Source: Bacteroidales bacterium
GTDB taxonomy: Bacteria > Bacteroidota > Bacteroidia > Bacteroidales > UBA932
DNA: 64,000 nt
NCBI GenBank assembly: GCA_017546605.1
Contig: JAFYSH010000014.1
Coordinates: 62,001-126,000 of the forward strand
Direction of reading: 5' to 3'
The translations under genes and the position numbers were made by a program. Below are positions 62,377 to 64,000 of the stretch, piece by piece. A model generated the notes under the pieces. That model searched no databases. It was not told the DNA's origin and was given only the letters and a program-made list of their open reading frames with translations. Position 1 is the first letter of the stretch; every line of letters begins with the position of its first letter.

Positions 62377-62832
62377 TTATGCTTCTTCAGCAACAACTTC
62401 TACTTGAACAGTAGCTTTGATGTCTTTGTAGCATTTTACAACTGCTTCGTAAGTACCAACTTCTTTCAAAGCATCTGCACCTTTGATGGTGATGTTCTTG
62501 CGGTCAATTTCGTAACCGAGAGCAGCCAAAGACTCAGCGATTTGAATGTTGTTTACAGAACCGAATGACTTGCCGCTTTCGCTAACTTTGGTAGCGATCT
62601 TCACGAGAAGACCTTCCAATTTGCCAGCCAATACAGTTGCGTCATCACGAAGTTTTGCTTCTTTGTGAGCACGTTGTCTGAGGTTTTCAGCGTGTACTTT
62701 CTTTGCAGAGGGAGTTGCCATGATGGCCATTCCTTGCGGAATCAAGTAATTCACGGCATAACCGTTTTTAACCGTTACGATGTCATCTTTGTGACCGAGG
62801 TTGGCTACGTCTTGTTTCAAAATGATTTCCAT
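62377..62832 (-). CDS. rplI: Large ribosomal subunit protein bL9
   Basis: Protein L9, 151 residues: MEIILKQDVANLGHKDDIV and the N-terminal fold with NYLIPQGMA are typical, followed by the long connecting helix and C-terminal domain (VSESGKSFGSVNNIQIAESL). It is last in the rpsF-rpsR-rplI operon. Confidence 0.97.
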   Translation of the reverse strand: MEIILKQDVANLGHKDDIVTVKNGYAVNYLIPQGMAIMATPSAKKVHAENLRQRAHKEAKLRDDATVLAGKLEGLLVKIATKVSESGKSFGSVNNIQIAESLAALGYEIDRKNITIKGADALKEVGTYEAVVKCYKDIKATVQVEVVAEEA

Positions 62833-62849
62833 ATTCTCTCCTCCTACAA

Positions 62850-63122
62850 TTATTTCAACAAGTCAGTTACATAAGGAAGCAAAGCCAAGTGTCTTGCACG
62901 TTTAACAGCTTGAGCAACTTTGCGTTGGAATTTCAAGGAAGTACCAGTCAGACGACGGGGCAAAATCTTACCTTGTTCGTTCAAGAAACGTTTCAAGAAT
63001 TCTGCGTCTTTGTAGTCAACGTATTTGATGCCTACTTTTTTGAAACGGCAGTATTTTTTCTTTTTAACCTCAACTGTCGGAGGGTTCAAATAACGGATTT
63101 CGTTGTTAGTTACATTTGCCAT
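62850..63122 (-). CDS. rpsR: Small ribosomal subunit protein bS18
   Basis: Protein S18, 90 residues, with [20 protein letters not shown] and the basic ISRRLTG-like [20 protein letters not shown]. It forms a pair with S6 in the 30S platform. The CRFK cysteine of zinc-bearing S18 is present but other ligands are not. Middle gene of the operon. Confidence 0.97.
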   Translation of the reverse strand: MANVTNNEIRYLNPPTVEVKKKKYCRFKKVGIKYVDYKDAEFLKRFLNEQGKILPRRLTGTSLKFQRKVAQAVKRARHLALLPYVTDLLK

Positions 63123-63138
63123 AATTTTACCTCCTCAA

Positions 63139-63480
63139 TTATTTTGCTTCTTGTTTGTTAGCGCGTCTGCGTTCTGCATAAGCGATTGAATGTTTGTCCA
63201 TTGCGAAAGTCAAGAAACGAATGATGCGCTCATCGCGGCGGTATTCGGTTTCAAATTTTGCAATGAAAGCAGGTTCTGCTTTGAATTCGATCAAGTGATA
63301 GAATCCAGTTGTCTTCTTTTGGATCGGGTAAGCCAATTTACGAAGGCCCCAATCTTCTTCGTGAACGATTTCACCACCATCGGCTACAATCAGTCCACGG
63401 AACTTTTCTACCGCTTCCTTCATCTGAGCTTCAGACAAAACGGGAGTTGCAATGAAAACGGTTTCGTACTGTTTTAACAT
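63139..63480 (-). CDS. rpsF: Small ribosomal subunit protein bS6
   Basis: Protein S6, 113 residues. The N-terminal [15 protein letters not shown] and [16 protein letters not shown] are family-typical; the tail reads [10 protein letters not shown], without the terminal glutamates that E. coli S6 carries. It pairs with S18. In E. coli RimK adds glutamates to the S6 C-terminus; a RimK-like domain is encoded just beyond this operon. First gene after the leader hairpin. Confidence 0.97.
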   Translation of the reverse strand: MLKQYETVFIATPVLSEAQMKEAVEKFRGLIVADGGEIVHEEDWGLRKLAYPIQKKTTGFYHLIEFKAEPAFIAKFETEYRRDERIIRFLTFAMDKHSIAYAERRRANKQEAK

Positions 63481-63502
63481 ACTGATTATTATTAATTTGT
63501 TT

Positions 63503-63534
63503 AAAAAAGCCCTTCTGGGGTTTCCAAAAGGGCT
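63503..63534 (-). terminator. Hairpin with T-run at the 5' end of the rpsF mRNA
   Basis: On the minus strand an 11-bp stem with one G-U pair (AGCCCTTTTGG ... CCAGAAGGGCT, loop AAACC) is followed by TTTTTT. It stands after the pepD stop and overlaps the predicted rpsF transcription start near 63531. It may terminate pepD, act as an attenuator of the rpsF operon, or protect the 5' end of the rpsF mRNA. Confidence 0.65.
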
Positions 63535-63535
63535 G

Positions 63536-63566
63536 CAAAGTTAGTAATTATTTAGTAATCTGCAAA
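63536..63566 (-). promoter_or_regulatory. Promoter of rpsF-rpsR-rplI
   Basis: On the minus strand TTTG (63563-63566), 19 nt, TAacTTTG (63536-63543): a full consensus match. It lies between the pepD stop at 63574 and the hairpin. Confidence 0.8.
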
Positions 63567-63573
63567 TAATTAT

Positions 63574-64000
63574 CTATTTCAGAGGGGCTTTCTCCAGGGC
63601 TGTTACCACGAAGTTCCACCATTTTTCTACGGTAGGAATGCATACGCGTTCTTCCGGAGAGTGAGGAGAACGGATGGTCGGACCGCAGGAAATCATGTCC
63701 CAGTTCGGGTAGATACCGCCAAGGATACCGCATTCAAGACCTGCGTGAATTGCTTTCACAGCGGGTTCGATGCCGTACAATTCGCGGTAAGTTTCTTTCA
63801 TGGCTTTCAGGATCGGAGATGCCATGTTGGGTTGCCAACCTGAGTAGCCGCCAGTCAGTGCAACGGATGCACCAGCCAGTTCAAAGACTGCGCGAATGGA
63901 TTCACTCAAGTCTGCTTTTGCTGAGTCAATGGAACCGCGCATCAAGGTTTTTACAACGAGGGTGCCGTTTTCTGATTTGACAATCGCCAAGTTGTTGGAG
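63574..64000 (-). CDS. pepD: Aminoacyl-histidine dipeptidase (PepD), C-terminal part
   Basis: The C-terminal 142 codons of an M20 family dipeptidase that continues beyond the window edge. The segment SNNLAIVKSENGTLVV, then GGYSGWQPNMASP, the metal-ligand region AIHAGLECGIL and the end ISCGPTIRSPHSPEERV match the PepD catalytic domain, where His and Glu in HAGLE and His in SPHSPEE are expected ligands. The N-terminal catalytic residues lie outside the window. Cytosolic peptidase acting on Xaa-His dipeptides. Confidence 0.88.
   Translation of the reverse strand, partial: SNNLAIVKSENGTLVVKTLMRGSIDSAKADLSESIRAVFELAGASVALTGGYSGWQPNMASPILKAMKETYRELYGIEPAVKAIHAGLECGILGGIYPNWDMISCGPTIRSPHSPEERVCIPTVEKWWNFVVTALEKAPLK

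Noticed and set aside
1..64000. tRNA, rRNA, CRISPR arrays, insertion sequences or prophage
   Set aside because: Intergenic gaps are all below about 180 bases and none folds like a tRNA; no spaced direct repeats, transposases, integrases or phage structural genes were seen.

Overview
The window looks like chromosomal DNA of a member of the Bacteroidales (phylum Bacteroidota). The evidence is a SusC/SusD outer-membrane pair, a GldH-type lipoprotein beside ricT and holB, a fused DAHP synthase/chorismate mutase, the order rplM-rpsI-rpsB-tsf, and about two dozen upstream boxes that fit the Bacteroidetes promoter consensus TTTG - about 19-21 nt - TAnnTTTG. Shine-Dalgarno sequences are mostly weak or absent. 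I saw no rRNA, tRNA, insertion sequence, prophage or CRISPR array, and no gene-free gap exceeds 300 bases. It reads as a dense core-genome segment with a few unusual arrangements.

Layout. 1-8.9 kb: an unrecognised zinc-ribbon protein cut by the window edge, kbl, the operon rplM-rpsI-rpsB-tsf, dusB, lpxK, an aminopeptidase P and a DUF456 membrane protein. 9.0-18.3 kb: a susC/susD pair closed by a perfect 30-bp palindromic terminator, a small outer-membrane barrel, and an S9 peptidase lipoprotein. 17.3-26.4 kb: a flippase-like membrane protein with panD-panC, two nucleoside kinases, a metallo-hydrolase, uvrA, and a TGS-domain nucleoside kinase. 26.4-30.7 kb: an ABC-F ATPase, aspA and a GDPD phosphodiesterase. 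30.8-34.8 kb: a separate ribosomal operon, rplC-rplD-rplW-rplB-rpsS-rplV-rpsC, with its own promoter and terminator. 34.8-42.3 kb, minus strand: a beta-lactamase-fold hydrolase, trmB, gldH, ricT, holB, a U32 hydroxylase-family protein and a TPR protein. 42.4-50.8 kb: an M16 homologue that has lost its zinc motif, DUF3109, DUF2007, two unrecognised envelope proteins, a membrane coiled-coil protein, hemW and a lone fumarate reductase cytochrome b. 50.9-58.1 kb: pyrH-frr-DAHP synthase, then pgk, a BASS transporter, an acyltransferase and an Omp85-like barrel. 58.2-64 kb: a methyltransferase, lgt, smpB, a miaA gene fused in frame to a complete RimK-like ATP-grasp ligase, the operon rpsF-rpsR-rplI, and the C-terminal part of a PepD dipeptidase.

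Together the genes cover translation (ten ribosomal proteins, EF-Ts, RRF, SmpB, TrmB, DusB, MiaA, ABC-F), nucleotide salvage and UMP phosphorylation, pantothenate and aromatic precursor synthesis, lipid A and lipoprotein assembly, and nutrient uptake. The strongest candidate for something undescribed is the miaA/ATP-grasp fusion at 60530-62308, convergent with the operon for ribosomal protein S6, the known substrate of RimK in E. coli. Other notable points are the split S10 operon, the zinc-less M16 homologue, the cytochrome b subunit without its partner subunits, and a transcription terminator embedded in hemW.
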